The position numbers were made by a program, and so were the translations under genes. Of a stretch of 18,641 nucleotides of DNA, positions 1 through 7,167 are shown piece after piece. The notes under the pieces are model-generated. The model was not told the origin of the DNA. It saw only the letters and a list, made by a program, of their open reading frames with translations, and did no database searches. This DNA comes from CAZFCK01 sp964517355. GTDB lineage: Bacteria > Desulfobacterota > Desulfovibrionia > Desulfovibrionales > Desulfovibrionaceae. Every line of letters starts with the position of its first letter. The first letter of the stretch is position 1. The stretch spans positions 1 to 18,641 of the forward strand of contig CAZFCK010000084.1 of NCBI GenBank assembly GCA_964517355.1. Reading direction: 5' to 3'.

Positions 1-50
1 CAGGGAAATGCATAAGAGCATCTAGCGCTTTTCAAGCGTGAGATGCTCTA
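1..50 (+). repeat. Right-hand half of MITE-like dispersed repeat (copy 1, cut by window edge)
   Basis: The first 50 bases match the right half of the fuller repeat at 148-251, including the shared stretch CAGGGAAATGCATAAGAGCA. It forms a near-perfect hairpin: AGAGCATCT (15-23) pairs with AGATGCTCT (41-49), with an inner CGCTT/AAGCG stem. It ends in the same CTA as the other copies. The left half lies outside the window. Confidence 0.7.
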
Positions 51-147
51 GTATGGCTTTCTATTACTGCATTTGGGGCGTGTTGACAAATCCTGGGGGC
101 GAGTTGCCGGATCTGAATGAAGACAGGATGCGCTGTGGAGAAAATGC

Positions 148-251
148 TAGCGCATTTTCGCCTTTGGATAAGGCTCACCTCTGAAACAATGATTGTTGTT
201 TCAGGGAAATGCATAAGAGCATCTATACTTTTTCAAAATTAAAATGCTCTA
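148..251 (+). repeat. MITE-like dispersed repeat, copy 2 (full length)
   Basis: This is a 104-bp element bounded by imperfect terminal inverted repeats. The left end is TAGCGCATTTT (148-158). The right end is AAAATGCTCTA (241-251), whose complement is TAGAGCATTTT, so 10 of 11 positions match. Two hairpins lie inside: CTGAAACAA/TTGTTTCAG (181-204) and AGAGCAT/ATGCTCT (216-250). It has no coding capacity. The inverted copy at 10627-10730 has the same length. It lies downstream of the methyltransferase gene, where the second hairpin could also help stop transcription. Confidence 0.75.
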
Positions 252-332
252 TAACGGGTGTGTTCCGAGGAGAATAACTCTTGTTTGGAGGTTTCCCCCG
301 GAAAACCGTCGCAGAAGGATCACTGAGTACTG

Positions 333-995
333 TCAGGCCGTGCGCTTTGTGCCCGTCATGTTGAGGTTTAACGGCAAGTAGACATATTCTCGCTGGAAGG
401 CTTTGGGCAGCAACCGTGTTTTCATCATAAGATAGAACAAAGGACCGCGCAGCAATCCCAATTTGAAACACGACGTTTTTGAATAGCGCGTGATGTACAG
501 TTTCGGCTCCTGTTTGCCTGCGGGGAATATTTCTCCCTCTTCGCTGGAGTAGTTGGAAAGGGTGTCGTCGAAGGCGATATCAGGGAAGAGCAGCTTGAAT
601 CCGTCCGGGGTGAACCGCCAATAGTCTTGGGGGTAGCCGTGGATGGTGAAGGAAAACGGCGCCCCCACAAAGAGTCTGCCGCCAGGAGCCAGCAGATCCG
701 TGATGTTGCGGGCCATGGCAAAAGGATTGTCGCAGTGTTCGAAAACGCTGAAACAAAAAATGGTGCCGAATTGAGAGGAGAGCTGTGAGCGTAGCGTATC
801 AATGGGGTGCGTCATATCCAGCACCGTGTCCACGCCTTCACCTTGCTCCATGTCCACGCCCGTGTAGTGGGCTCCTGGAAAGAGGGAACGGAAATCCGGC
901 GTGTTTCCGTACTGTTTGCTGCCCACTTCAAGGAAAGGTCCCCCCAAGGAATGCTGCATGCTTTTTACGAAATCAAGTTGGTTCAGGTCGCCCAT
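333..995 (-). CDS. Class I SAM-dependent methyltransferase, substrate unknown
   Basis: This 220-aa protein has the layout of a Methyltransf_11/23-type Rossmann methyltransferase. The SAM-binding motif I is a variant, FLEVGSKQYG (residues 21-30). The acidic end of strand 2 is GVDME (46-50). Motif IV is FCFSVFEHCDNPF (80-92), and motif V/VI is LLAPGGRLFVGAPF (101-114), followed by the YPQDYWRFTPDG stretch (121-132) seen in related small-molecule or glycan methyltransferases. There is no signal peptide. The start is supported by an AGGA ribosome site five bases upstream of the ATG. The gene stands alone and is flanked by direct copies of the dispersed repeat. The substrate cannot be read from the sequence; surface polysaccharide modification is possible but unproven. 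Confidence 0.8.
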   Translation of the reverse strand: MGDLNQLDFVKSMQHSLGGPFLEVGSKQYGNTPDFRSLFPGAHYTGVDMEQGEGVDTVLDMTHPIDTLRSQLSSQFGTIFCFSVFEHCDNPFAMARNITDLLAPGGRLFVGAPFSFTIHGYPQDYWRFTPDGFKLLFPDIAFDDTLSNYSSEEGEIFPAGKQEPKLYITRYSKTSCFKLGLLRGPLFYLMMKTRLLPKAFQREYVYLPLNLNMTGTKRTA

Positions 996-1044
996 GATTA
1001 TCCTGATTGCCTTTATGGTGAGGAAGATTTTTTCTTAAGATAAA

Positions 1045-1072
1045 AAAATATATTCTTAATAAAAATTAACAA
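1045..1072 (-). promoter_or_regulatory. Candidate promoter of the methyltransferase gene
   Basis: On the minus strand TTGTTA (1067-1072) and TATTTT (1045-1050) are separated by 16 bases, about 50-80 bp upstream of the methyltransferase ATG. The surroundings are very AT-rich, so chance matches are likely. Confidence 0.3.
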
Positions 1073-1254
1073 TAGATCAAGGAGAAAAGAAAGGCGGGAA
1101 TGAGAGAGGCGTAGCCGAAAGGGAAAGGGAAAGAGCTACGCCGCGTAATGTTTGAAGAAGAGGGGAGGAGGGAAGCGCACCCTTTGGCTCTTAATTTTTT
1201 AAAACGAATTTGGAGTATTGCAATTGTAAATTGGGATATCGTGGGGCTCAGCCC

Positions 1255-1355
1255 CAGCGCATTTTCGCCTTTGGAAAGGGCTCATCCCTGAAACAATGTT
1301 TATTGTTTCAGAGAAATGCGTGAGGGTATCGACCTTCCCCCAAAAAAAATCATAC
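1255..1355 (+). repeat. MITE-like dispersed repeat, copy 3 (degenerate right end)
   Basis: The left half matches copy 2 closely (AGCGCATTTTCGCCTTTGGA, then the CTGAAACAAT/ATTGTTTCAG hairpin at 1288-1311, here a perfect 10-bp stem). The right half after GAGAAATGCG has diverged and the AGAGCAT/ATGCTCT hairpin is lost, so the right boundary is only approximate. The orientation is the same as copies 1 and 2. Confidence 0.6.
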
Positions 1356-1391
1356 GCCGCCGGAGGTGAATCAATTCACAGGTACAATGCG

Positions 1392-2567
1392 TTATGCATA
1401 TTGCCCAGCCACCCAACCGGAGCTCCAGGCCCACTGCAAATTGTAACCGCCCAGGCGGCCCGTGACATCGAGCACTTCGCCTGTGAGATAGAGCCCCGGC
1501 ACGGAGTTGGCCTCCATGGTTTTGGATGAGATGTGCCGCGTGTCCACGCCGCCCAATGTGACTTCGGCCTTGGAAAAACCTTCAGCGGCTTTGGGGGGGA
1601 AGGGCCAGGCATGCAGCTTGTCTTCCACGCGGCGTAGGCGTTGAACTCCACAATCGGCCACATTTCCGCTCCACCCGTGCAACCGGCACAGAGCGGCAGC
1701 CAGCCGCGTGGGCAGGAGTTTGGCCAGAGCGTTTTTAAGTTCCATTTTGGGCCATGCTTCCAACGCGGCGCAGATCTGCGCATCAGGGAGCAGGTCAAGG
1801 CTGAGGGGCTGCCCCGGCTTCCAAAAGAGAGAGGCTTCCAACACCGCGGGGCCGGAGATGCCGCGATGCGTGAAGAGCAGGTCGTTCCGCAATGTGGGGG
1901 CGTTGGGCAGAGTAATGCGCACAGGCAGGGCTGTGCCGGCCAGAGCCTTGCAAAAGGCCTCCAAGGAGGGAGGCGCGAGCAAAGGCACGAGTCCTGGCCG
2001 TAAGGAAGTCGTCGTGAGGCCGAAACGTTTGGCCAGGCGATGGCCTAAAGGACTGGCGCCGGATTGCGGCCAGGAAAGGCCGCCCAGTGCGATGACCAGG
2101 GACGCGCTGTTGTGTGTTGCGCCTGGTGTGTGGACGTAAAAAAGCCGTTCGTTGTGCGCAACATCCTCGATTGGCGTGTCGAGCAGGAAATGGGCGCCTG
2201 AGCGTTCCGCTGCGGATTGCAGAGCGTTTGCCACGGCGTGTCCGCCTTTTTTCCCGAGATTGCAGAATATTTTTCCGTCATCTTCTTCAACCAGAGGAAT
2301 ACCCCATTGCGAGAGCAAGGAATACATATCCCAAGGGCCGAAACGGGCCAATGCGGATTTCACGAAATGCGGATTGCCGGAACAATAAGAATCCGCTCCT
2401 GCCTGAAGATTGGTGCAGTTACACCGTCCTCCGCCGGCAATGCGGATTTTATTTCCGGCATGGGGCGCGTGGTCGATGACCAGAGTCGAACGACCCCTGA
2501 CCGCGCATTCCATGGCGCAGAGCAGACCGGAGGCGCCCGCGCCGAGTATGATCACATCGTACTGCAT
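1392..2567 (-). CDS. HI0933/YhiN (BaiN-like) family FAD-dependent flavoprotein
   Basis: This 391-aa protein belongs to the HI0933-like NAD(P)/FAD-dependent oxidoreductases. The N-terminal dinucleotide-binding motif is GAGASG (residues 9-14). The family signature GGGRCNCTN (45-53) follows KIRIAGG. A central ALGGLSWPQSG motif comes next. The C-terminal FAD-contacting block is YLTGEVLDVTGRLGGYNLQ. The length is normal (about 390-420 aa). The start is fixed by the Rossmann strand beginning at residue 3, although no Shine-Dalgarno sequence is visible. The physiological reaction is not established for most members; some relatives reduce enone-containing substrates. It is cytoplasmic. The DNA upstream (2640-2720) is AT-rich and includes a TATAAT at 2687-2692 on the minus strand, so it may have its own promoter. 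No operon partner is evident. Confidence 0.88.
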   Translation of the reverse strand: MQYDVIILGAGASGLLCAMECAVRGRSTLVIDHAPHAGNKIRIAGGGRCNCTNLQAGADSYCSGNPHFVKSALARFGPWDMYSLLSQWGIPLVEEDDGKIFCNLGKKGGHAVANALQSAAERSGAHFLLDTPIEDVAHNERLFYVHTPGATHNSASLVIALGGLSWPQSGASPLGHRLAKRFGLTTTSLRPGLVPLLAPPSLEAFCKALAGTALPVRITLPNAPTLRNDLLFTHRGISGPAVLEASLFWKPGQPLSLDLLPDAQICAALEAWPKMELKNALAKLLPTRLAAALCRLHGWSGNVADCGVQRLRRVEDKLHAWPFPPKAAEGFSKAEVTLGGVDTRHISSKTMEANSVPGLYLTGEVLDVTGRLGGYNLQWAWSSGWVAGQYA

Positions 2568-2707
2568 GAGAGAGTGCCGTATCTGGCTGTTAAAGCGAAG
2601 TAATTGTGAAATGGTTTATATTGAGGCTCCGCACCCAACCCATCCGGAGGAGATGTCGCTTTGGATTTGTCGATATTATGCATTAAATTATAAAATATAT
2701 TAATAGA

Positions 2708-2745
2708 TTATATCAGTTGAAAAGTTTTGGAGATCCTTAGGAACC
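2708..2745 (+). repeat. Short dispersed repeat, copy also at 18425
   Basis: The stretch containing AAGTTTTGGAGATCCTTAGG is about 80 percent identical to 18425-18462, which contains AAGTTTTGGAGATTCCTAAGG. The copies are in the same orientation, and each is near the 3' end of a gene. Confidence 0.55.
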
Positions 2746-2765
2746 TTTTTCAAAAGGTTCTTAAG
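2736..2765 (-). terminator. Hairpin terminator candidate after the T6SS spike operon
   Basis: CTTAGGAACCTTTT (2736-2749) pairs with AAAAGGTTCTTAAG (2752-2765) over 14 positions with one G-T wobble and a two-base apex. It lies 38 bp past the stop of the NYN gene, the last gene of the minus-strand island, and upstream of the flavoprotein gene. The U-run lies inside the stem rather than after it, so intrinsic termination is plausible but not certain. Confidence 0.5.
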
Positions 2766-2802
2766 CAGCCGGGAGCATTCACAAATAAAAAATCAACATG
2801 CG

Positions 2803-3405
2803 TCAGCGTCTGAATTCCTCGCGCAGGCGCGGAATATCCAGGGTGGCGAAGCAGTTTTGAGAAAGATCCGCGCCCTGCGGGGGGAAGGCGCCATGCACCA
2901 CGGTGAAGCCTTTAATTTGCAAAAATTCCACAACCGGCACGAAATCGTTGTCCGTCGAAACCAAAACGGCAACGTCGTAGGCCTTATCCCACGCCATGCG
3001 GACCATATCCGTCGCCATGCTGACATCCACGCTTTTTTCTTCCGTGCCGAGCATGGAAGCGCCGCAATGGGGGCACAGGTCCACTGATTTGTAGCATGCA
3101 GGACACGTTGGCGCATTGCGCATGGCCTGCCTGGGGGTAAAGTTGACATACACGCCGGGAAAACGCGCAACAGTCTGGTATGCCCAGCGATGCATATCCT
3201 GGTCTTTGGGACTGTGAGGATCGTAGGAACCATACACATGCATGCCCACGAATTCCCACGCGCTTTGTTGCGATACCAGATGCATCGCCCCCCGTGCCAG
3301 GACGTGGGGCAAGGTTTTCCAGTCCGTTTGAAACGAGGGGCCGGTCATTCTGTTCATGGTCAGCGTGAAATTCCAGAAATCGATAAATAATTTTATTTTT
3401 TTCAT
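2803..3405 (-). CDS. NYN-domain protein (PIN-like RNase fold) with inserted Cys4 zinc ribbon
   Basis: From the ATG at 3405 the protein has 200 aa. It opens with KLFIDFWNF (residues 5-13), the first acidic strand of a NYN/DUF88 domain (D9, N12). It continues with KSVDVSMATD (D127, D133) and LVSTDNDFVPV (D152, D154). These are the acidic residues expected for a metal-dependent PIN-like ribonuclease. A zinc-ribbon insertion, CPAC (101-104) and CPHC (111-114), sits in the middle. A longer frame opens at 3531 but would overlap the DUF4150 gene, and the domain starts right after the chosen ATG. No Shine-Dalgarno is visible. It follows the PAAR-like gene by 71 bp and is the last gene of the island. 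RNase activity is inferred from the family. It may be a resident RNA-processing enzyme or T6SS cargo; no immunity gene is recognisable next to it. Confidence 0.8.
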   Translation of the reverse strand: MKKIKLFIDFWNFTLTMNRMTGPSFQTDWKTLPHVLARGAMHLVSQQSAWEFVGMHVYGSYDPHSPKDQDMHRWAYQTVARFPGVYVNFTPRQAMRNAPTCPACYKSVDLCPHCGASMLGTEEKSVDVSMATDMVRMAWDKAYDVAVLVSTDNDFVPVVEFLQIKGFTVVHGAFPPQGADLSQNCFATLDIPRLREEFRR

Positions 3406-3437
3406 GAGTGCTAATGGTTCGATATCATGTGCTATTG

Positions 3438-3461
3438 TGCGGCAGCTAATAGTGCTGCGCA
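3438..3461 (-). other. Hairpin between DUF4150 and NYN genes
   Basis: TGCGGCAGC (3438-3446) and GCTGCGCA (3454-3461) pair with one bulge around a seven-base loop within the 71-bp spacer. It has no U-tract, so it could be an intra-operon attenuator or processing site, or mean nothing. Confidence 0.25.
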
Positions 3462-3476
3462 GCTTGTTGAGGATGC

Positions 3477-3875
3477 TCAGCCGTTGATCATAACCTTGGC
3501 CTGGCTCGGCGTTTTGACCGTTCCAATACAATTGCCTTTGTTTTGGGAAGTAGGGTCATTCAGACGCACTGCGGCTTGGCCTTCAATTTTGACTTTCGCT
3601 GAACCACCAGTGAAGATGCACTTCCCATTGGTAGTTCCGGATATTACACCGCCGTGCAAGCCAGGATTCGGCGGACCTGTGACGCTATTTTTGATTTTCG
3701 AGCCCACGTGGATCGCATTTGTCCCCACGATTTTCACTTTTTGCGCGCAGTGTTCTGCCTGGGCGAGTTGCGCCGTATTTGTATAGGGCAGTTGAACAAT
3801 TATTTCCCCCTGTTGTGTAAAACATATGTCCGCATTGCTGATGGCTTGTCCAGCTGCCTTGGTTGCGGCATTCAT
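3477..3875 (-). CDS. DUF4150 PAAR-like T6SS spike-tip protein
   Basis: This 132-aa protein matches the DUF4150 layout. It has the family motif LPYTNTAQLAQA (residues 29-40), and the central block GGVISGTTNGKCIFTGGS (75-92) is followed by KVKIEGQAAVRLNDPTSQNKGN. PAAR-like proteins of this class cap the VgrG spike and help recruit effectors. The start is the ATG at 3875, preceded by AGGAG seven bases upstream. An in-frame extension to 3926 would overlap the DUF3540 gene and adds an atypical leader. It lies 25 bp after the DUF3540 gene and within the same minus-strand operon as vgrG. No C-terminal toxin extension is present, so any effector must be separate. Confidence 0.85.
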   Translation of the reverse strand: MNAATKAAGQAISNADICFTQQGEIIVQLPYTNTAQLAQAEHCAQKVKIVGTNAIHVGSKIKNSVTGPPNPGLHGGVISGTTNGKCIFTGGSAKVKIEGQAAVRLNDPTSQNKGNCIGTVKTPSQAKVMING

Positions 3876-3900
3876 TGCATGTCTCCTGAAAATGAAAGTG

Positions 3901-4584
3901 CTATCCCAGAAGAATCTGTTCCCCATCCATTTTGACGTCTTTGGCCGCTACGGCTTCCACATCTTTGGCGTGCAGCTTCCAGCGTCCCTGCACTTGTGTC
4001 TGCATACGCCCGGCCCGAACCCTGTCAATTTCCACAATCCGCAGGCATCTACCCACACGTTGCACAACGGAAGCCATCAAAGCATGAAATGTTTTTATCT
4101 GGGTTTGTACTGTGCGCGCGGCCACATTCAAACGCAGAAAGGAGAATGTTCCTTGTGTCGCATGCATGTTCAAGTCCGCACTGTGGAGTTGAACCTGTCT
4201 GTCGCCGCGAATATGCACGGCAGGAGCAATCACATTGACCTCGCCCGCAAAATCCAGCGTGCTAGCCGCCGCCGACTTTTCCAAGACGGAAAGGATATAC
4301 AGATATTCATCGTTTTCTCGGAACAGAAGAACCTTGTCACCCTGTTCCGGGGCCACAAGACACCCGGCGGCGCGTTTGGCCGGATATGCGCGGGAGTCAA
4401 GTTCCACTTCATAGAGGGGGGGGTATACACGTCTCACTTCCCCGGTGACAAGCCCCATATTGCGGCATTGTCCCTGGGAAGCTACGGAGTCGCGAACAAG
4501 ATGGAGGCGCGCCGCATCGGAAGAGGAACGGGGCGCGTCAGAGATTTCAGGCATCGCGGCGGGCCGCGCTTCGGCAGTGTTCAT
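3901..4584 (-). CDS. DUF3540 protein, T6SS spike-associated
   Basis: This 227-aa protein resembles the DUF3540 family, found almost only beside vgrG, DUF2169 and DUF4150 genes. The N-terminal half has the beta-rich block GLVTGEVRRVYPPLYEVEL (44-62), then GCLVAPEQGDKVLLF and YLYILSVL. The C-terminus ends in the characteristic DVKMDGEQILLG. The molecular role is not known; involvement in spike assembly or cargo loading is inferred from gene company. The ATG at 4584 has AAGGAG five bases upstream and is preferred. An ATG at 4608 would overlap the previous stop as ATGA but has no clear ribosome site. The overlap still suggests coupled translation. Confidence 0.8.
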   Translation of the reverse strand: MNTAEARPAAMPEISDAPRSSSDAARLHLVRDSVASQGQCRNMGLVTGEVRRVYPPLYEVELDSRAYPAKRAAGCLVAPEQGDKVLLFRENDEYLYILSVLEKSAAASTLDFAGEVNVIAPAVHIRGDRQVQLHSADLNMHATQGTFSFLRLNVAARTVQTQIKTFHALMASVVQRVGRCLRIVEIDRVRAGRMQTQVQGRWKLHAKDVEAVAAKDVKMDGEQILLG

Positions 4585-4604
4585 GTCGGCTCCTTGCTGC
4601 GTCA

Positions 4605-7154
4605 TCATTCAGGAAGACCAGCCAGTATGGCCGGATCCAGGATGGTATGTTTCAGATTGGCACCTTCTACGTCGGTATTACCGAAAACACATTTATACAA
4701 ATCCGCTCCAGCCAAGTTTGCCCGGGTGAAGCGGGCTCCGCTAAGGCGGGCGCGCCGTAGCGAGGCGTCATTCAGTATCGCGGCGACAAACCGCGTACCT
4801 TCCAGATTCGCCTTGTAAAATTTCGCATCCTCCGCGTTGACGCAATCGAGCCGGGCGCCGTTCATTGCACAGGCGCTGCAATCGGCGCTGACAAGCACTG
4901 CGCCGGTCAAATCCGCCCCAATCAATTGGGCGCCGCGCCAGCCCGAAAGGGTCATGTCCGCATTGCAAAATACGGCACGCGTTGCGTCGGTCGCGCTGTC
5001 GGCGCGTGAGTTATGCAAATATGCGTTGCGGAAGTCCGCCCCTTGCAGGCTGGCTGCAAGCAAACGGATTCGAGGCGCGTGGGCATTGCTGAAGTCGCTC
5101 TTGTCCAATACGGCGCGTGAGAAATCCGCATCTTCAAGTTCAGCTTTGATAAAAATCGCATTGGTGACATCCGCCTCGTAAAATTGAGCGGCAATGGCGC
5201 AAAGGCCTTGCGCCGCAACATTGCGCAAAATGGCTTTTTCCAGCGAGGCTCCGGATAAATTCGCTCCCTCCAGGCATGCTCCGGTAAAATCCGCCTGGAA
5301 ACAGTCCGCTCCGCTCAAATCGGTTTCGCGCAAATTGCATTGGGAGAATGAAACTCCCTGCAGCAGGGCTCCTTGCAGGTTGACGCCGGATAAATCCAGT
5401 TTGCTCAGATCAAGGCCGCTCAAGTCAAAGCCCGCCAGGTTTTCTCCTTTCCGGCGGCGTTCAAGAACATCCTGCCGCGTCAGTCGGACGAACATTTTTT
5501 GCCTGGAAAATGGCGGCGCGGAATCATCAGGTTCCTCGACCTGTTCAGCAGATTGTGACGCTACCCCCTCGCCGAGATTCCGCAACGAGGCGCAGAACAT
5601 GGCGACTTGTGAAAAAGATTCGATCATGCCCCGCATGCTCGATTTGATTTCCTCAGGCACATCGGTTCGCTCCAGTTGCGAGGCAAGATGCCGCTCCATA
5701 TCCTGAGGTTCGTCAATTCCGCTGAATTGTTTCAAAAGTTCTTCAATCTCCTCTTCGCTTTTCCCGCTTTGCTTGAGCATGGCGCGCCCCTGCACCTCCA
5801 GGCCGTCCATCAACAGCCGCATCTCTTCGAAGGGGTCGGCAGCCGTTTCCCCGGGATTGCCGAACATCGCGCGCTCCTGCTCCTGGTATTGCTGCTCAAA
5901 GCCGGCCATGAACCGATGCGCCTCCTCTTCGGTAACTCCCGCCTTTTTTAATAGATCCTGTGACTTGCTTTCGATATGCGCCACTCTCTTTTGTAAGGCT
6001 TCGAGATCAACAAGCGGAGCAGCGGCTGATTCCGTTTGGAGAGCGCTTGGTTCGCCCCCGGCATCCTCCGGCTCCGCAATAGGTATTGTTTTTATGGGAG
6101 GCAACGGGGCGGTTTCCAACTCCAAAGGTTTGAGGGCCTCTTCCATACTTTGCCGATAGTATTCCGCGGCTTCAGGTTGGACTGACTGCGGTTCGATTAT
6201 CACCGACAATACGGAAATATCCTCGCACTCCTCGTCCAGAGCATGGGTAACGGCTCGGAATGTCAAAACACCACGCTCCCTCTCGGGAAAAAGCGTCAGC
6301 GTATCGGCACGGGTTTCCAATTCCTCGAAATGAAATGAACCGTCGTTGTTGGAACGCAGTACGAATACACGGCAGCGGAGAGCAGGGACGCTTCCCGACA
6401 CCTGCTCCTTGTCCGGATGCATGCCCTGAATGGAAAAGGACTCCCCACCCTTGAAGAATCCTTTCAGATGTTGGTCCCTGAGCGTGCGAAGATAAAATTC
6501 CGGTTTTGTATCGATGGGGTGGCCTGGCCAGTGGTGTTGCATCCACTTTCTGTTGTACGCCCCCGCATGCCGCAAACGTGGAGGCCAGGAAGGAAAAACT
6601 GCGCCGAATCCGGCGGGAAGAGGTTTTTCGTTCGGATCATCAAGATATTCGCCTTGTGCCTCCACATTGGGCAAAGGCCTTGTACCGTCATTCAGCTGGC
6701 ACGCTCCCTTGCCTAACGGATTTGCGCTGTGATTTATCCCGCCAAAGGCGTTTTCCCAGGTGATGGGCATGGATGTGAACGGTATGGGATCGCTGTGCAA
6801 TCCGTGGCGCCAGCAACGCTCCCCAAAGATCGTGAGGCGTTTATGTGTGTCGGATACGCGCACGAGGACCTCACGGGCGCGTGTCTCCCGGGAGCCGGGG
6901 GGCGCGTGGCACGCGCCGAAGACCAGCCATTCGGCAAACGGTTTGGGCCGTCCTTCGTCCAACGGAGTCGCGGCGGGAAGATGCGCCCCCGCGCAGTCCC
7001 ACAGTTCTTTTTGCGGCAAAAGCTCTGGAACATGGGGCGCAAAGGCAAAGCAGGCCATGCACGCCAGCACGAGTTGGCAATCCCCCTGAACAAGGCCCGC
7101 ATGGTGATGGGTATTGTAGAGCAGAGTTACTGTATCGGGTTTGAGGATTTTCAT
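4605..7154 (-). CDS. DUF2169 domain fused to pentapeptide-repeat domain, T6SS adaptor
   Basis: This is an 849-aa two-domain protein. Residues about 1-320 form a DUF2169 domain, with WENAFGGINHSANPLGKG (133-150) and the LPAGFGAVFPSWPPR block (179-193). DUF2169 proteins have been described as chaperones or adaptors that stabilise T6SS effectors and load them on VgrG/PAAR. A charged, helix-prone linker (330-545) rich in E, Q and K follows. Residues about 573-835 are pentapeptide repeats of the A(D/N)LxG kind, for example LDLSKLDLSGVNLQGALLQG, predicted to form a right-handed quadrilateral beta-helix. There is no signal peptide and it is cytoplasmic. The gene starts 13 bp after the vgrG stop and its stop lies just before the DUF3540 gene. 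The fused repeat tower is probably an interaction surface. Confidence 0.88.
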   Translation of the reverse strand: MKILKPDTVTLLYNTHHHAGLVQGDCQLVLACMACFAFAPHVPELLPQKELWDCAGAHLPAATPLDEGRPKPFAEWLVFGACHAPPGSRETRAREVLVRVSDTHKRLTIFGERCWRHGLHSDPIPFTSMPITWENAFGGINHSANPLGKGACQLNDGTRPLPNVEAQGEYLDDPNEKPLPAGFGAVFPSWPPRLRHAGAYNRKWMQHHWPGHPIDTKPEFYLRTLRDQHLKGFFKGGESFSIQGMHPDKEQVSGSVPALRCRVFVLRSNNDGSFHFEELETRADTLTLFPERERGVLTFRAVTHALDEECEDISVLSVIIEPQSVQPEAAEYYRQSMEEALKPLELETAPLPPIKTIPIAEPEDAGGEPSALQTESAAAPLVDLEALQKRVAHIESKSQDLLKKAGVTEEEAHRFMAGFEQQYQEQERAMFGNPGETAADPFEEMRLLMDGLEVQGRAMLKQSGKSEEEIEELLKQFSGIDEPQDMERHLASQLERTDVPEEIKSSMRGMIESFSQVAMFCASLRNLGEGVASQSAEQVEEPDDSAPPFSRQKMFVRLTRQDVLERRRKGENLAGFDLSGLDLSKLDLSGVNLQGALLQGVSFSQCNLRETDLSGADCFQADFTGACLEGANLSGASLEKAILRNVAAQGLCAIAAQFYEADVTNAIFIKAELEDADFSRAVLDKSDFSNAHAPRIRLLAASLQGADFRNAYLHNSRADSATDATRAVFCNADMTLSGWRGAQLIGADLTGAVLVSADCSACAMNGARLDCVNAEDAKFYKANLEGTRFVAAILNDASLRRARLSGARFTRANLAGADLYKCVFGNTDVEGANLKHTILDPAILAGLPE
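4650..5438 (-). repeat. Pentapeptide-repeat coding segment
   Basis: About 260 codons encode tandem five-residue repeats with a central L, F, M or I and A/S-D/N-rich flanks (residues about 573-835 of the DUF2169 fusion protein). This explains the many overlapping open frames in other phases of this stretch, which share its 15-bp periodicity. Confidence 0.85.
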
Positions 7155-7167
7155 GGCAGTCCCCCAA

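Larger units (their letters stand above)
1..332. other. Intergenic region without genes
   Basis: No supported coding sequence was found here. The stretch holds two copies of the dispersed repeat (1-50 and 148-251), about 97 bp of unassigned DNA between them, and about 80 bp before the methyltransferase stop codon. Short open frames in it have no recognisable similarity and overlap the repeats. Confidence 0.6.
996..1391. other. Intergenic region with hairpins and a repeat copy
   Basis: No gene is supported here. Contents are an AT-rich putative promoter zone near 1045-1072, a hairpin GGCGTAGC (1108-1115) with GCTACGCC (1135-1142), a short GC hairpin TGGGGC-TCA-GCCCCA (1242-1256), and a degenerate copy of the dispersed repeat from 1255. 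The hairpins downstream of the flavoprotein stop (1392) could act in termination, but none is followed by a clear U-tract. Confidence 0.5.

Noticed and set aside
3410..3425. GGTTCGAT stretch resembling a tRNA T-loop
   Set aside because: No acceptor, anticodon or D-arm pairing could be laid out around it; the same string also occurs inside coding sequence near 15980.
3826..4818. Plus-strand open frame of 330 codons antisense to DUF3540 and the end of the pentapeptide gene
   Set aside because: It is fully antisense to well-supported genes and has low-complexity composition with no domain similarity. The length is explained by the GC-rich opposite strand.
4650..5438. Repeat-rich periodic DNA that could be mistaken for a tandem array
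   Set aside because: The periodicity is five codons and fully explained by the pentapeptide repeats. There are no conserved spacers or direct repeats of CRISPR type.
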